Positions 45,009 through 54,529 are shown, counted from the stretch's first letter. The stretch is 64,000 nucleotides of DNA from Roseburia sp. 831b (GCF_001940165.2 NZ_CP135162.1:1539501-1603500); one strand, 5' to 3'. The notes: generated by a model from the sequence alone, not told the origin. Numbers and translations are program-made.

Positions 45009-46793
45009 TTACATACGTTCCGGTGCAGAAAATCCTAACACATCGATGCATGTTTCAAGAATGGATTTGGTAAGCTCTAACAGCTTGATATAGGAAGCCT
45101 GAACCAACTCATCTTCCTCTGCCATAATCTTGGTTCCATGATAAAAGCTGTTGAATGCATTCGCAAGATCGTAAATGTAGGAACAAATCTTGTGAGGTGC
45201 AATCTCCTCCAATGCGTTTTCCATAACCGCGTTAAATTTGCTAAGCTCTAACATCAAATTCTTCTCACTTGGAGAATGAGCACCTGTAATCTGACCTTCT
45301 ACCTGTTTGCCAAGCGCATAGTATTTCTTTAAAATGGACTTGATACGAACGATTGTATACAAGATATATGGGCCTGTATTTCCCTCAAAAGAGGTAAATC
45401 TGTCAATATCAAAGATATAGTCTTTGCTTGCCTGATTTGAAAGATCGCCGTACTTGATTGCAGCAAGTGCGATTGTCTTTGCAATCTCTTTTGCCTCATC
45501 CTCTGAGATATCAAGATTTTCCTTACTCTTCTGATTCTCCGTAATCTTCTTTAACATCTCTTCATTGACGCTTGAAACCAGGTATTCCAGACGCATAACA
45601 CCACCTTCACGTGTCTTAAATGGTTTGCCGTCTTTTCCATTCATGGTACCAAATCCTAGGAATTTTAACTCTGTCTCCGGTTTTACAAGACCTGTCTTTC
45701 TTGCACAACGGAATACCTGTGTAAAGTAAAGTTCCTGACGTTTGTCTACCACATAGATTAATTCATCTGGATTGTAGTCTTTCATTCTCCACACGATGGT
45801 AGCAAGATCGGTTGTATTGTAAAGGGATGCTCCATCTGATTTTAAAATCATGCATGGCGGAATTTCCTTGGTATCTGTATCTTCTTTGACATCTACAACC
45901 AAAGCGCCGTCGCTGATGTAAGCAAATCCATCCTCTTTCATCTTCTGAACCATATCTGGAATGTATGGCTGGGCATCGGATTCACCCTTCCATAACTCGA
46001 AGGAAACATTCAGGTTCTCATAATTGCGTTTCAAGTCTGTGACGGAAACATTTAAAATATGGGAAAGTAATGCCTGGTATCCACGTCTTCCATGCTGCAG
46101 TTCAAACGTTGCCTGCATTGCTGCGTCTTTGTATGCTGCATCCTCTTTTGATTTCTTGCTCGCAGTTGGATAAATCTCTTCCAGCTCTGAGATCGTAAAC
46201 GGAGCTTCCTTTGGATATTCTCCCTCGTATGCCTCATCAAAATATACCAAATCCGGATGACGCAGTCTAAGCTCTGTAATAATCAGTCCCATCTGAAGAC
46301 CCCAGTCTCCTAAATGAACGTCACCAATCATATTGTGACCCATAAATTTTCCGATTCGCTTAACGCTCTCTCCGATGATGGCAGAACGCAAATGACCTAC
46401 ATGAAGTGGTTTTGCAACGTTAGGTCCACCGTAGTCAATCATAATCGTCTTTGGATTCTTTGACTTCTCACAGCCAAATCTCCCTTCATCTTCCTGCATC
46501 TTACGCACGTACTCTGCAAGATAAGCCTCATCTATTTTTAAATTTAAAAATCCAGGTTTCACAGACTCTGCCATTGCAAAAATCGGATTTTTCTCTAAGA
46601 TTGCAACAATTTCGTCTGCAATCATGAATGGAGCTTTTTTGTATTCTTTTGCTGCTGCCATTGCACCATTGCATTGATATTCACAAAGATCTGGTCTGTT
46701 TGATAACGTTACCCTTGCATATTTTGCATCATAACCACATTCTACAAATGCTTTCGTAACTTCATCTGTAATTAAATCCAGAATTTTCTTCAT
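45009..46793 (-). CDS. argS: Arginyl-tRNA synthetase
   Basis: Class I synthetase charging tRNA-Arg. The 594-residue protein carries the signature GPNVAKPLHVGHLRSAIIG (HVGH as the HIGH motif, about residues 125-143), an N-terminal additional domain that reads tRNA, and the DALR anticodon-binding domain near the C-terminus. As in many ArgRS the KMSKS motif is degenerate. Single gene with its own terminator. The window also holds a tRNA-Arg gene about 39 kb away. Confidence 0.97.
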   Translation of the reverse strand: MKKILDLITDEVTKAFVECGYDAKYARVTLSNRPDLCEYQCNGAMAAAKEYKKAPFMIADEIVAILEKNPIFAMAESVKPGFLNLKIDEAYLAEYVRKMQEDEGRFGCEKSKNPKTIMIDYGGPNVAKPLHVGHLRSAIIGESVKRIGKFMGHNMIGDVHLGDWGLQMGLIITELRLRHPDLVYFDEAYEGEYPKEAPFTISELEEIYPTASKKSKEDAAYKDAAMQATFELQHGRRGYQALLSHILNVSVTDLKRNYENLNVSFELWKGESDAQPYIPDMVQKMKEDGFAYISDGALVVDVKEDTDTKEIPPCMILKSDGASLYNTTDLATIVWRMKDYNPDELIYVVDKRQELYFTQVFRCARKTGLVKPETELKFLGFGTMNGKDGKPFKTREGGVMRLEYLVSSVNEEMLKKITENQKSKENLDISEDEAKEIAKTIALAAIKYGDLSNQASKDYIFDIDRFTSFEGNTGPYILYTIVRIKSILKKYYALGKQVEGQITGAHSPSEKNLMLELSKFNAVMENALEEIAPHKICSYIYDLANAFNSFYHGTKIMAEEDELVQASYIKLLELTKSILETCIDVLGFSAPERM

Positions 46794-46901
46794 CTTTTCT
46801 TCCTCCTCATGTTATCGATACCGCTATTTGTCTATTGTAAACACCTATGTAAAAAATGTCAAAGTTTTTTCATATTTTTTCATTTTAAAAAATTGTCCAA
46901 T

Positions 46902-46940
46902 CAAAAACCACTCATCCGCTGACATCCTCGGTGAGTGGTT
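46902..46940 (-). terminator. Terminator after queT
   Basis: AACCACTCA (46906-46914) pairs with TGAGTGGTT (46932-46940), followed by T residues on the minus strand. Confidence 0.9.
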
Positions 46941-46954
46941 CCTGTTATAATTTT

Positions 46955-47473
46955 TTATTCCTCTAAATTTTTAAAAATGACATTCCGGTAACGGTTCAAT
47001 ACATTTAATAAAACAGAACCTACGATACATACGGAAATCACTTCCCCTGCCCCTACTGTTACCGCATAAAACGGAATGGACAAATCTGTTCCTTTATACT
47101 CAAATACAAGTCCATAGCCAAAACGAAGTACAAATGGCACAATCACCATATTGGAAATGACTGGTGGCAGTGTACATAAGAACTTATGTTTGCGAAGCAG
47201 ATACGTTCCAATTGCCGCAAGCAAAGTTGCAAGACTTCCAAATACAATATCATAAATGGCACATCCTGTCAGTAAGTTTGCTAACAAACAACCAATCCAT
47301 AAGCCTGGAATTGCTGCCGGTGTAAAAAATGGTAAAATGGTAAGCGCTTCCGATAAGCGAACCTGAATGGCTCCTGAAGCAAGATTAAAGGCACTGACAA
47401 AATAAGTCAGAACCACATAGATTGCTGCAATCAACGCAGCTTGCGTGATAAATAGTACTTTTTTGTTTCTCAT
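46955..47473 (-). CDS. queT: Queuosine precursor transporter QueT (ECF S component)
   Basis: A 172-residue membrane protein of the QueT family, the substrate-binding S subunit of an energy-coupling-factor importer for a queuosine precursor such as preQ1. About five to six hydrophobic segments are seen, and the family blocks GAIQVRLSEALTILPFFTPAAIPGL and NLLTGCAIYDIVFGSLATLLAA are clear. The shared ECF energising genes are not in the window. GGAGAAAG stands before the ATG. A structured leader of about 120 nt with a strong promoter precedes it. Confidence 0.92.
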   Translation of the reverse strand: MRNKKVLFITQAALIAAIYVVLTYFVSAFNLASGAIQVRLSEALTILPFFTPAAIPGLWIGCLLANLLTGCAIYDIVFGSLATLLAAIGTYLLRKHKFLCTLPPVISNMVIVPFVLRFGYGLVFEYKGTDLSIPFYAVTVGAGEVISVCIVGSVLLNVLNRYRNVIFKNLEE

Positions 47474-47593
47474 TTCTTTCTCCTTTAGTTTTGTTTTCCG
47501 TCAGGAAGGTCCCGAACTGACGCCCTGGTTTTTATTACTGTGTGGAGGGTCCGTAAAACACACAATGCGCTGTCCGCTACATGCAAACAGCGT
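47474..47593 (-). ncRNA. Structured leader of queT, candidate riboswitch
   Basis: Three hairpins are predicted on the minus strand: CGCTGT/ACAGCG (47568-47592), TGTGTG/CACACA (47539-47564) and CGTCAG/CTGACG (47499-47522). The last two have similar loops, CGGACCCTCC and CGGGACCTTCC. The gene it controls suggests a preQ1-type ligand, but I cannot align it to preQ1-I, -II or -III consensus by eye. Confidence 0.5.
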
Positions 47594-47598
47594 CTTGT

Positions 47599-47627
47599 AC
47601 TATATCACATTTTTTTTCAAAAATCAA
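47599..47627 (-). promoter_or_regulatory. queT promoter
   Basis: TTGATT (47622-47627) and TATAGT (47599-47604) on the minus strand with a 17-bp spacer, just before the structured leader. Confidence 0.75.
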
Positions 47628-47680
47628 GCAGACGATTTACCTGATTTTTATCTATTCTTTCAAACTCTCTTTGTGGCTGT

Positions 47681-48052
47681 CTAAGGCTGCCTGTTCTCAT
47701 CAATCACGGAACGAAGGTGTGCATCTTTTTCGCCTAAAATCTGCTCAATCTGTCCTTTTGTCACACTGTCCATCTCGTTTTGTCCATACAGACCGGAGTA
47801 AGAGTTGGTTGTGGCATTGTAACTGTCTTCCGAGCGCTTTTTGGCAGCTTCAATCTCTGCCTGCTTCTTTGCCTCATCTTCTAACTCTTCTGCCCGAAGA
47901 CGCGCCAAAATCTCCTCCGCCTGTTTTAAGCTGTCATCCTTCGCCTTTTCTGCCTCTAATTCTTCCTTCGTAACATAGTGAACATTCCAGCGTTTGATGA
48001 TGCTTCTTTGAATCTTCTCCCTTTCATCCCTCTCATCTATTAAATCTTTCAT
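47681..48052 (-). CDS. Conserved protein of unknown function, charged and helical
   Basis: I do not recognise a named family. The 123-residue product is highly charged, with a long predicted helix rich in Glu, Lys and Ala (about residues 35-85) and a Tyr/Asn-rich patch (NATTNSYSGLYGQ) before a short C-terminal helix. No membrane segment or signal peptide. The start at 48052 has AGGTGG upstream; an ATG seven codons earlier has no good site. It is divergent from sigG and upstream of queT, with typical codon use for the region, so I think it real. Confidence 0.65.
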   Translation of the reverse strand: MKDLIDERDEREKIQRSIIKRWNVHYVTKEELEAEKAKDDSLKQAEEILARLRAEELEDEAKKQAEIEAAKKRSEDSYNATTNSYSGLYGQNEMDSVTKGQIEQILGEKDAHLRSVIDENRQP

Positions 48053-48183
48053 ATTCCACCTACTTCTTCCCATTTCTTTACTATATTATCATGTTCCAAA
48101 CTTAAAAAAAAGCAATTTCTTGTATAAAATAAATCCGAATGCAGCATCCTTTTACTATCAGACAATTCTCGGAGGATCTTTAT

Positions 48184-48963
48184 ATGGCTGCATACAAAGT
48201 TGAAATATGCGGTGTCAATACCGCAAAGCTTCCCATTCTAAAGGAAGAGGAAAAAAAGGAACTGTTTTGTCGAATCAAGCAAGGCGACCTTGCCGCCCGT
48301 GAAACCTATATCAAAGGCAACCTGCGCCTTGTTCTTAGCGTTATCAAACGTTTTTCCGGAAATCACGAAAATGTCGACGACTTATTTCAAATTGGCTGCA
48401 TCGGACTCATCAAATCCATTGACAATTTTGACCCAACCATGGGGGTTAAATTTTCCACCTATGCTGTTCCCATGATTATCGGGGAAATCCGACGATATCT
48501 GCGGGACAATAACTCCATTCGTGTCAGCCGCTCCCTGCGTGATACCGCCTATAAAGCAATCCATGCAAAAGAAATTCTGTCAAAGACAACCTTCAAGGAA
48601 CCGACCTTAGAAGAAATCGCCTCTGCCGCAAACTTAACACCGGAGGAAATTATTTTTGCCCTGGATGCCATCCAAAGCCCTCTCTCCCTGTATGACCCTG
48701 TCTACACAGACGGTGGTGACACCCTGTATGTCATGGATCAAATCAGCGATAAAAAAAACAAGGAAGAGAACTGGGTGGAACAGCTTTCCCTCTCCGATGC
48801 AATGGAACGGCTCGGAGAACGTGAAAACTATATTTTAAAGCTCCGTTTCTTCGAGGGCAAGACACAGATGGAAGTTGCCGAGGAGATTCACATCTCCCAG
48901 GCACAAGTTAGCAGGCTCGAAAAATCTGCTCTAAAATCCATCCGTCATTACCTCTCCTCTTAG
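48184..48963 (+). CDS. sigG: Forespore-specific sigma factor G
   Basis: A 259-residue sigma-70 family factor acting in the forespore late in sporulation. The N-terminal tag KVEICGVNTAKLP is the SigG hallmark. Region 2 is seen in ENVDDLFQIGCIGLIKSIDNFDP and KFSTYAVPMIIGEIRRYLRD; regions 3-4 in the C-terminal half, ending in the helix-turn-helix TQMEVAEEIHISQAQVSRLEK. The start at 48184 has CGGAGGA 8 bp upstream. Unlike B. subtilis it is not directly after sigE; a metallohydrolase gene on the other strand lies between. Confidence 0.95.
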   Translation: MAAYKVEICGVNTAKLPILKEEEKKELFCRIKQGDLAARETYIKGNLRLVLSVIKRFSGNHENVDDLFQIGCIGLIKSIDNFDPTMGVKFSTYAVPMIIGEIRRYLRDNNSIRVSRSLRDTAYKAIHAKEILSKTTFKEPTLEEIASAANLTPEEIIFALDAIQSPLSLYDPVYTDGGDTLYVMDQISDKKNKEENWVEQLSLSDAMERLGERENYILKLRFFEGKTQMEVAEEIHISQAQVSRLEKSALKSIRHYLSS

Positions 48964-48969
48964 TATCCG

Positions 48970-49002
48970 GCTGCATCCGGGTGCATACCTGCCGGATGCA
49001 GC
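48970..49002. terminator. Hairpin between convergent sigG and metallohydrolase genes
   Basis: GCTGCATCCGG (48970-48980) pairs perfectly with CCGGATGCAGC (48992-49002). There is no T run on either side, so it may act only as a structural end. Confidence 0.65.
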
Positions 49003-49013
49003 AACGCCTTATT

Positions 49014-50615
49014 CTATCGTTCCATCTTATTGCATAACTCATTAATCTGGTCAGCGAATCTTGCAAGTTCCTTATTTGGCAGTCCCTCACTTCTTCGAAT
49101 AATTGCAACGAGACGTTCTCCGGCTGCCACAAGTCTTGCAAATACGGTATTAGATGCCTTCGCATCCTTCTTCTTCTTCTCCACAAGCTTGCGGTCGCCC
49201 TGTTTGATGCATGCACCTGTCAGCAGATCATAAGTGTCTCCACTATAAGGTGCCACCGCATCAAGCCCTAATTTCTGATTGATATGGTCTGCAAAAAACT
49301 CTGTCACCTTATCGTCCCCGTGAACCACAAAGACTCTCTTTGGCTTTTCGGTAAATGCACCAATCCATTTGGTCAGATGATTCATATCTGCGTGTCCACT
49401 GATACCCGGAAGATTTGCAATTCTCGCATGAACCTCAATGCTTTCACCAAACAGTTTTACTTCTTTTACACCATTTAAAAGAGAATGACCAAGCGTACCA
49501 GGAACCTGATAACCAACGAAAATAATCGTCGAATCTTTTCTCCATAAGTTGTGTTTTAAGTGATGGCGGATTCGTCCTGCCTCACACATTCCAGAAGCGG
49601 AAATAATAACCTTTGGCTTCTCAATGAAATTGATCATCTTGGATTCATCGCTGGTTACTGCGACTTTTAAGCCATCGAATCCAATTGGGTTAATTCCGTT
49701 TCTGACAAGATCTAATGCCTCCTCGCTAAAGCAGTCGGACACATTTTTATTAAAAATCGTCGTTGCTTCCACCGCAAGCGGACTATCAATATATACATCA
49801 AAATTCTCAAATTCCGGCAGCAGATGTTCTGTCTTAATCCGTCGTATAAAGTAAAGCATCTCCTGTGTTCTGCCAACCGAGAACGCCGGAATTACAACAT
49901 TACCGCCACGGATAAACGTCTCCTTAATCACATCCGCCAGTGCCAGTGCAAAATCCGGTGGTGTGTCATGAAGCTTGTCGCCGTAGGTTGATTCCATCAC
50001 AACATAATCGGCATCCTCAATGTACTCCGGGTCTTTAATCAATGGGCGGTTTCCATTTCCAATATCACCGGAAAAGACGATTTTGCGTTCTTCCTTTTCC
50101 TCTGTCACCCACATCTCAATGATTGCCGAACCAAGCAGATGACCTGCATCCCGAAATCTGACCTTTAAGCCATCGCAGATTTCGACTTCCTTGTCATAAT
50201 CGCATGGAATAAAATGATTCAGCACTCCCATTGCATCATTCATATCATATAGCGGTGTCACTTCCGGCAGTCCTGCTCTTTGTGCCTTACGATTCCTCCA
50301 CTCAGCCTCAAACATCTGGATATGCGCACTGTCTTTTAACATGATATTACAAAGCTGGCAGGTCGCAGTTGTCGCAAAAATCTGTCCGCGGAATCCATGA
50401 TTGTAAAGCAATGGCAGAAGTCCCGAATGGTCAATATGTGCATGTGTCACAAACACATAATCTATCTCTGCTGCATTGACCGGAATCTCCTGATTGACAT
50501 ACAAATCCGGTCCCTGCTCCATTCCACAGTCGACTAAAATGTGTTTGTCTGCAAATGCTAAAAAGTGGCAACTTCCTGTAACCTCATGTGCTGCGCCTAA
50601 AAATTCAAGTAACAT
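49014..50615 (-). CDS. Beta-CASP metallo-beta-lactamase-fold ribonuclease-like protein
   Basis: A 533-residue protein of the MBL-fold RNA-specificity class. The metal motif HxHxDH appears as THAHIDHSG (about residues 57-65), further ligands as DAGHLLGS and FSGDIG, and the beta-CASP domain follows (AFSVGRTQEMLYF) with the C-terminal SGHADMNHL. It is therefore probably an RNA-processing exo- or endonuclease. A helical tail of about 75 residues rich in Lys and Arg is added. It separates sigG from sigE and is on the sigE strand, 72 bp after it. Confidence 0.9.
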   Translation of the reverse strand: MLLEFLGAAHEVTGSCHFLAFADKHILVDCGMEQGPDLYVNQEIPVNAAEIDYVFVTHAHIDHSGLLPLLYNHGFRGQIFATTATCQLCNIMLKDSAHIQMFEAEWRNRKAQRAGLPEVTPLYDMNDAMGVLNHFIPCDYDKEVEICDGLKVRFRDAGHLLGSAIIEMWVTEEKEERKIVFSGDIGNGNRPLIKDPEYIEDADYVVMESTYGDKLHDTPPDFALALADVIKETFIRGGNVVIPAFSVGRTQEMLYFIRRIKTEHLLPEFENFDVYIDSPLAVEATTIFNKNVSDCFSEEALDLVRNGINPIGFDGLKVAVTSDESKMINFIEKPKVIISASGMCEAGRIRHHLKHNLWRKDSTIIFVGYQVPGTLGHSLLNGVKEVKLFGESIEVHARIANLPGISGHADMNHLTKWIGAFTEKPKRVFVVHGDDKVTEFFADHINQKLGLDAVAPYSGDTYDLLTGACIKQGDRKLVEKKKKDAKASNTVFARLVAAGERLVAIIRRSEGLPNKELARFADQINELCNKMER

Positions 50616-50687
50616 ATTTACCCCTTCCTTTCCTCGTGTGTTTTTTACCTCTCCTATTTCAAATATTTCTAACTTTATTGTAACACT

Positions 50688-51422
50688 TTATTCGAATTTT
50701 ACGATTTCTTTTTTCAACCGAATCATGATTTTCTTCTCCAATCTAGAAATATAAGATTGTGAAATTCCTAACATATCCGCTACCTCCTTCTGCGTTTTTT
50801 CAATTCCTTCCTTGGAATTTAATCCAAAACGAAGTTCAATAATCAATCTCTCCCTTCCGGATAATTTTTCAATCGCCTTAAACAGCAGTCTTTTTTCTAC
50901 ATCGTGCTCCATATCCCGGTAGATAACATCCTCCTCCGTTCCAAGAATATCCGAGAGGAGCAATTCATTTCCATCCCAGTCGACATTTAAAGGCTCGTCA
51001 ATCGAAACTTCCTGTTTGGTCTTGTTATTTCTGCGCAGATACATTAAAATCTCATTCTCGATACACCTGGACGCATAAGTGGCAAGCTTGATGTTTTTGT
51101 CCGGGTTAAAGGTGTTGATTGCCTTAATCAGCCCAATCGTTCCAATGGAAATCAAATCTTCCACGCCAACCCCTGTATTGTCAAATTTTTTGGCAATATA
51201 GACAACCAGCCTTAGATTGTGCTCAATCAGTTTCTTTTTTGCCTCCTTCTCTTCGTCCCCTCCAAGACAGATAATACACGCATTTTCCTCCGCTGCCTCT
51301 AGCGGTGGTGGCAGGATTTCCGCCCCGCCTATGTAGAAAATTTCCTGCTCCTTTTTCTTAAAAATGCCACAGATTCTTGGCAATATATGTGGCACTGCCT
51401 CCTTCCACATCATCTTTATCAT
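50688..51422 (-). CDS. sigE: Mother-cell sigma factor E precursor
   Basis: A 244-residue sigma-70 factor made inactive and freed by SpoIIGA cleavage of an N-terminal pro-sequence (about the first 27-30 residues, [19 protein letters not shown] and on). Region 2 is present as [22 protein letters not shown] and [19 protein letters not shown]; region 4 ends with [14 protein letters not shown]. The start at 51422 lies 4 bp after the spoIIGA stop with GGGAAAGAAGGG upstream, so the two are translated in tandem. Confidence 0.95.
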   Translation of the reverse strand: MIKMMWKEAVPHILPRICGIFKKKEQEIFYIGGAEILPPPLEAAEENACIICLGGDEEKEAKKKLIEHNLRLVVYIAKKFDNTGVGVEDLISIGTIGLIKAINTFNPDKNIKLATYASRCIENEILMYLRRNNKTKQEVSIDEPLNVDWDGNELLLSDILGTEEDVIYRDMEHDVEKRLLFKAIEKLSGRERLIIELRFGLNSKEGIEKTQKEVADMLGISQSYISRLEKKIMIRLKKEIVKFE

Positions 51423-51426
51423 TGTT

Positions 51427-52230
51427 TTACCCTTCTTTCCCTTTGATTTTTTGTTCCAGCGCCGTTGCATGTAAAATCATCTGATATTCCCGGTTATCAA
51501 GTTCTCCGTCCTCCGCAACCCCGATTACGACAGGACGTATCTGTATGGAATGCTCTTTCTCTAAAATCTCCATTTCCTCTAGCGTCGCAACCTTTAGACA
51601 TCCATGTTTTTCTCCAATGGCGCAAAAAGGAACCAGCCGGTATGGCAATGGTCCATCTTTTTCAAATTCTTCTATGCACTTTTTTGATACAACATGCACC
51701 GGTTCTTTTGTATAGCAATCCATCAATTGGTTTCCGCTATCCCAGTATGCGTATATTTTTTTCCTTTTTCCCTGGTGAGAAATCCACACGGTATAACAAT
51801 GCGCTGCACGTTTTTTTCTTCTTGCCAGATAATCGACACACGTGACGAAAATCAGAACCACCACGCAAATTTTTCCGGTTTCCATTGCAATTCCCTGACA
51901 TTCCCTGTTTAAAAGATTCCATACGCCGCCTAACAGCAACAACATCAGATAGCAGACACCCCAGTTTTCGAAAAAGCTTCTCCTCCCTACCATTCCAAAT
52001 GCAGCAACTACCATTGCCGGTCCTAGAACCAGATGGGTTATGCCCAGATACCAGGAGTAGCTTTTCAGAAAAAAAAGAAAAAGCAGCCCTATTCCAGATG
52101 CCACAAATGCAACTACAATTAGTTTTGTATTCTTTTCCTTTCTATGTAAAAGATGATTTGTCCCTGCAAGTGCCATATAATCCATCAATAAATTTTGAAA
52201 GAAAAAAACATCCGCATAGAAAACATAAAT
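51427..52230 (-). CDS. spoIIGA: Sigma-E factor processing peptidase SpoIIGA, apparent AUU start
   Basis: Membrane aspartic protease that activates pro-sigma-E. After an N-terminal membrane region of about five helices comes the catalytic motif [10 protein letters not shown] (Asp in DSGN). The family's N-terminus [20 protein letters not shown] is coded upstream of the first ATG (52185), back to a TGA at 52237-52239. No ATG, GTG or TTG opens that stretch; an ATT at 52230 sits 9 bp after GGAGG and would give 267 residues. The TTG at 52188 would lose the conserved opening and has no ribosome site. An AUU start is therefore my reading, with low use of alternatives. Confidence 0.85.
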   Translation of the reverse strand: MYVFYADVFFFQNLLMDYMALAGTNHLLHRKEKNTKLIVVAFVASGIGLLFLFFLKSYSWYLGITHLVLGPAMVVAAFGMVGRRSFFENWGVCYLMLLLLGGVWNLLNRECQGIAMETGKICVVVLIFVTCVDYLARRKKRAAHCYTVWISHQGKRKKIYAYWDSGNQLMDCYTKEPVHVVSKKCIEEFEKDGPLPYRLVPFCAIGEKHGCLKVATLEEMEILEKEHSIQIRPVVIGVAEDGELDNREYQMILHATALEQKIKGKEG

Positions 52231-52255
52231 ATCTTGTCACCTCCAATTCCTCTTT

Positions 52256-52333
52256 ATTATAAAAAAAAGAGACTGCTTATTTTGTCAAACAAGCGTCCTT
52301 TTCTGTTCGAAATCATTTTCTTTTTCCGACAAA
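52256..52333 (-). promoter_or_regulatory. Spo0A-type promoter of spoIIGA-sigE
   Basis: TTGACA (52283-52288) and TATAAT (52256-52261) are perfect boxes but 21 bp apart, like the stretched spoIIG promoter of B. subtilis that needs Spo0A. A near-match to the 0A box, TTTGTCGGAAAA, lies upstream at 52322-52333, and TTTCGAA near 52307-52313 is a weaker one. Confidence 0.7.
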
Positions 52334-52363
52334 AAAAGCTACACCCCAAAAAGAGTGTAGCTT
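52331..52363 (-). terminator. Terminator after ftsZ
   Basis: AAGCTACAC (52336-52344) pairs with GTGTAGCTT (52355-52363), followed by seven T residues on the minus strand. The T run touches the candidate 0A box. Confidence 0.92.
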
Positions 52364-52373
52364 TTATCTCATC

Positions 52374-53588
52374 TTATTTTCTTGAATTCTTTAAGAAATC
52401 TGGAATCTTGATATCAACCTGCTGTACTGTGCTTTCTGGCTGACGTGGTTTCTGGATTCCACTAAAAGTTGGTGTTGATGTCGTCGTTGTCTGGCGAGGT
52501 GTTGCAGCACCTGCTCCAAATCCAGTTGCTGTTGTCGTAGAGGATGGTCTGTTCAACATGCTTGTTGCCGGTCTTGGCGTTGGTGTAGGAGTTGGATTCT
52601 GATATTTAAGCTGTGGCATAATCTTGTTTGCTGCAGCTGGATTCTCAAGTCCTGTCGCAATGACAGTGATTGTTACCTCATCCTGCATAGATTCATCATA
52701 TTTTGCACCGAAGATAACATTTGTATCTTCTCCGGTAAGACTCTGAACATAGCTTGCAGCATCGTTTGCATCCATCAGGGAGATATCTCCGGATACATTG
52801 ATGATGACATGAGAAGCACCGTTGATGCTTGTCTCAAGAAGTGGACTTGCAACTGCAAGCTTCACTGCCTCATTTGCCTTATCATCACCTTTTGCAGAAC
52901 CGATACCGATATGAGCCATACCCTTGTCCCTCATGACGGTACATACATCGGCAAAGTCAAGGTTAATCAATGCAGGTACATTGATTAAGTCTGTAATACC
53001 CTGAACAGACTGCTGTAAAACTTCGTCTGCTTTGCGCAATGCATCTGGCATTGTAGTTCTTCTGTCTACAATCTCAAGTAATTTATCGTTTGGAATTACA
53101 ATCAAGGTATCCACGTTGTCTTTCAAACGTTCGATACCGGAAATTGCGTTTACCATACGCTGTTTTGCTTCAAATTTAAAAGGCTTTGTTACAACACCTA
53201 CGGTCAGGATTCCCTGATCTTTTGCAATCTTTGCAACAACAGGTGCAGCACCTGTTCCGGTTCCACCACCCATTCCACAGGTAATGAATACCATGTCAGC
53301 ACCTTTTACTGCTGCGGAAATCTCTTCTGCACTCTCCTCTGCTGCCTTAGAACCAATCTCAGGCTGTGCTCCCGCACCTAATCCCTTAGTCAGTTTTTCA
53401 CCAATCTGAAGCAATGTTGGTGCCTTGCAAAGTGCCAATGCCTGTTTATCTGTATTAACTCCGATAAACTCTACTCCGCAAATATTCTCATCAATCATTC
53501 TATTTATCGCATTATTACCAGCTCCACCGACTCCGACTACGATTATTTTTGCATTAGAATCTGCGTCTGTTGTTTTAATCTCAAGCAA
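52374..53588 (-). CDS. ftsZ: Cell division protein FtsZ
   Basis: Tubulin-like GTPase that forms the division ring. The 404-residue protein has the tubulin signature [12 protein letters not shown] (about residues 96-107), the opening [15 protein letters not shown], and NLDFADV. A Thr/Pro-rich linker leads to the C-terminal peptide [13 protein letters not shown] that binds partners. The start is TTG at 53588, seven bp after GGAGG; a frame back to 53615 would read through the ribosome site. Confidence 0.97.
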   Translation of the reverse strand: MLEIKTTDADSNAKIIVVGVGGAGNNAINRMIDENICGVEFIGVNTDKQALALCKAPTLLQIGEKLTKGLGAGAQPEIGSKAAEESAEEISAAVKGADMVFITCGMGGGTGTGAAPVVAKIAKDQGILTVGVVTKPFKFEAKQRMVNAISGIERLKDNVDTLIVIPNDKLLEIVDRRTTMPDALRKADEVLQQSVQGITDLINVPALINLDFADVCTVMRDKGMAHIGIGSAKGDDKANEAVKLAVASPLLETSINGASHVIINVSGDISLMDANDAASYVQSLTGEDTNVIFGAKYDESMQDEVTITVIATGLENPAAANKIMPQLKYQNPTPTPTPRPATSMLNRPSSTTTATGFGAGAATPRQTTTTSTPTFSGIQKPRQPESTVQQVDIKIPDFLKNSRK

Positions 53589-53695
53589 GGTGCTTCCTCC
53601 TTCATATCTCCTCAAAATTTATATAAAAAATTATATCTCATTCTTTCTTAAGTTTATCCGTCTACCTATTCCTATCCGTTATAAACTCATATACT

Positions 53696-53724
53696 ATAAT
53701 ATAATTTTTCCTTCAATTAATCAA
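53696..53724 (-). promoter_or_regulatory. Probable ftsZ promoter
   Basis: TTGATT (53719-53724) and TATTAT (53696-53701) on the minus strand, 17 bp apart, in an AT-rich gap between divIB and ftsZ, so ftsZ can be read apart from the upstream cluster. Confidence 0.6.
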
Positions 53725-53758
53725 CCTTATTTTCAAAAAAAATTTCGAAATTTTATTT

Positions 53759-54508
53759 TTATTGTGCTCTGTCAAATACAATATCTGTTGTTTGCTCGCT
53801 CCAATTTTCTAAATGTAGTGTTCCGGCCTGTCCTTCTAGCTGCGGCAGAATGTATGACAAACGTACTACCTTTTGTGTCAGTTCCTCGTCATCACCTACA
53901 ATAACCGATATTCCGTTATAATTTAATGTCGGCTCATAGGATGTGTCATAGGAAATCTCATTCGGGAGCACCTTATATTTTTTTAAAACCTGTGTCAGTG
54001 TCAGCAGATTTTTTAAAATATCTTTGTTCTCCAACGGAAGCTGTTCATATAAGACAACCTCGCTGCAGTCAAGTCCCGTCACTTTTGGCACACCGTCTAT
54101 CACATCCTTTGACGTCTCCACCACAAAACCGTCCTTATCAAAATATGCATTCTGCCCGATTGCATCAATATAAAGATATCCAAGAATTCCTTTTTCATAC
54201 ACCGTTACATGAAGTACATGCGGGTTGTCCATCGAGATTTCTAACGTATCGATAAATGGAATTTCCTCTGTCTTTTTAAATTTGTACTTTAGGACGTTAT
54301 AAAGCGTATTCCAGGAATAGTCGTCGTTTAATACCCATTCCTTGACCTGATCATCGGAATAAAGTTCATTTCCTTCCACAACGACATCCTTGACCGTAAA
54401 TACTTTTATGACAACAAGTGCACCCACTGCCAATAAGAGTAAGATACACAAAAATACAATTAAGCCTATCTTTCTTCTCTTCTTTTTCTTTCTTTTCTCT
54501 CGAATCAT
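53759..54508 (-). CDS. divIB: Cell division protein FtsQ/DivIB
   Basis: A bitopic division protein of 249 residues: basic N-terminus (KRKKKKRRKIG), one membrane helix (about 14-36), then a POTRA-like domain (VFTVKDVVVEGNELYSDDQV) and a beta domain. It scaffolds FtsL and FtsB at the septum. Located between ftsW and ftsZ as in other Firmicutes. Short spacing (21 bp) to ftsW suggests one transcript. Confidence 0.88.
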   Translation of the reverse strand: MIREKRKKKKRRKIGLIVFLCILLLLAVGALVVIKVFTVKDVVVEGNELYSDDQVKEWVLNDDYSWNTLYNVLKYKFKKTEEIPFIDTLEISMDNPHVLHVTVYEKGILGYLYIDAIGQNAYFDKDGFVVETSKDVIDGVPKVTGLDCSEVVLYEQLPLENKDILKNLLTLTQVLKKYKVLPNEISYDTSYEPTLNYNGISVIVGDDEELTQKVVRLSYILPQLEGQAGTLHLENWSEQTTDIVFDRAQ

Positions 54509-54529
54509 TCCAAGCCTCTTTTTTGCGTG

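Noticed and set aside
47474..47593. T-box leader or attenuator before queT
   Set aside because: No T-box sequence (AGGGTGGNACCGCG) and the gene is not an amino-acid gene.
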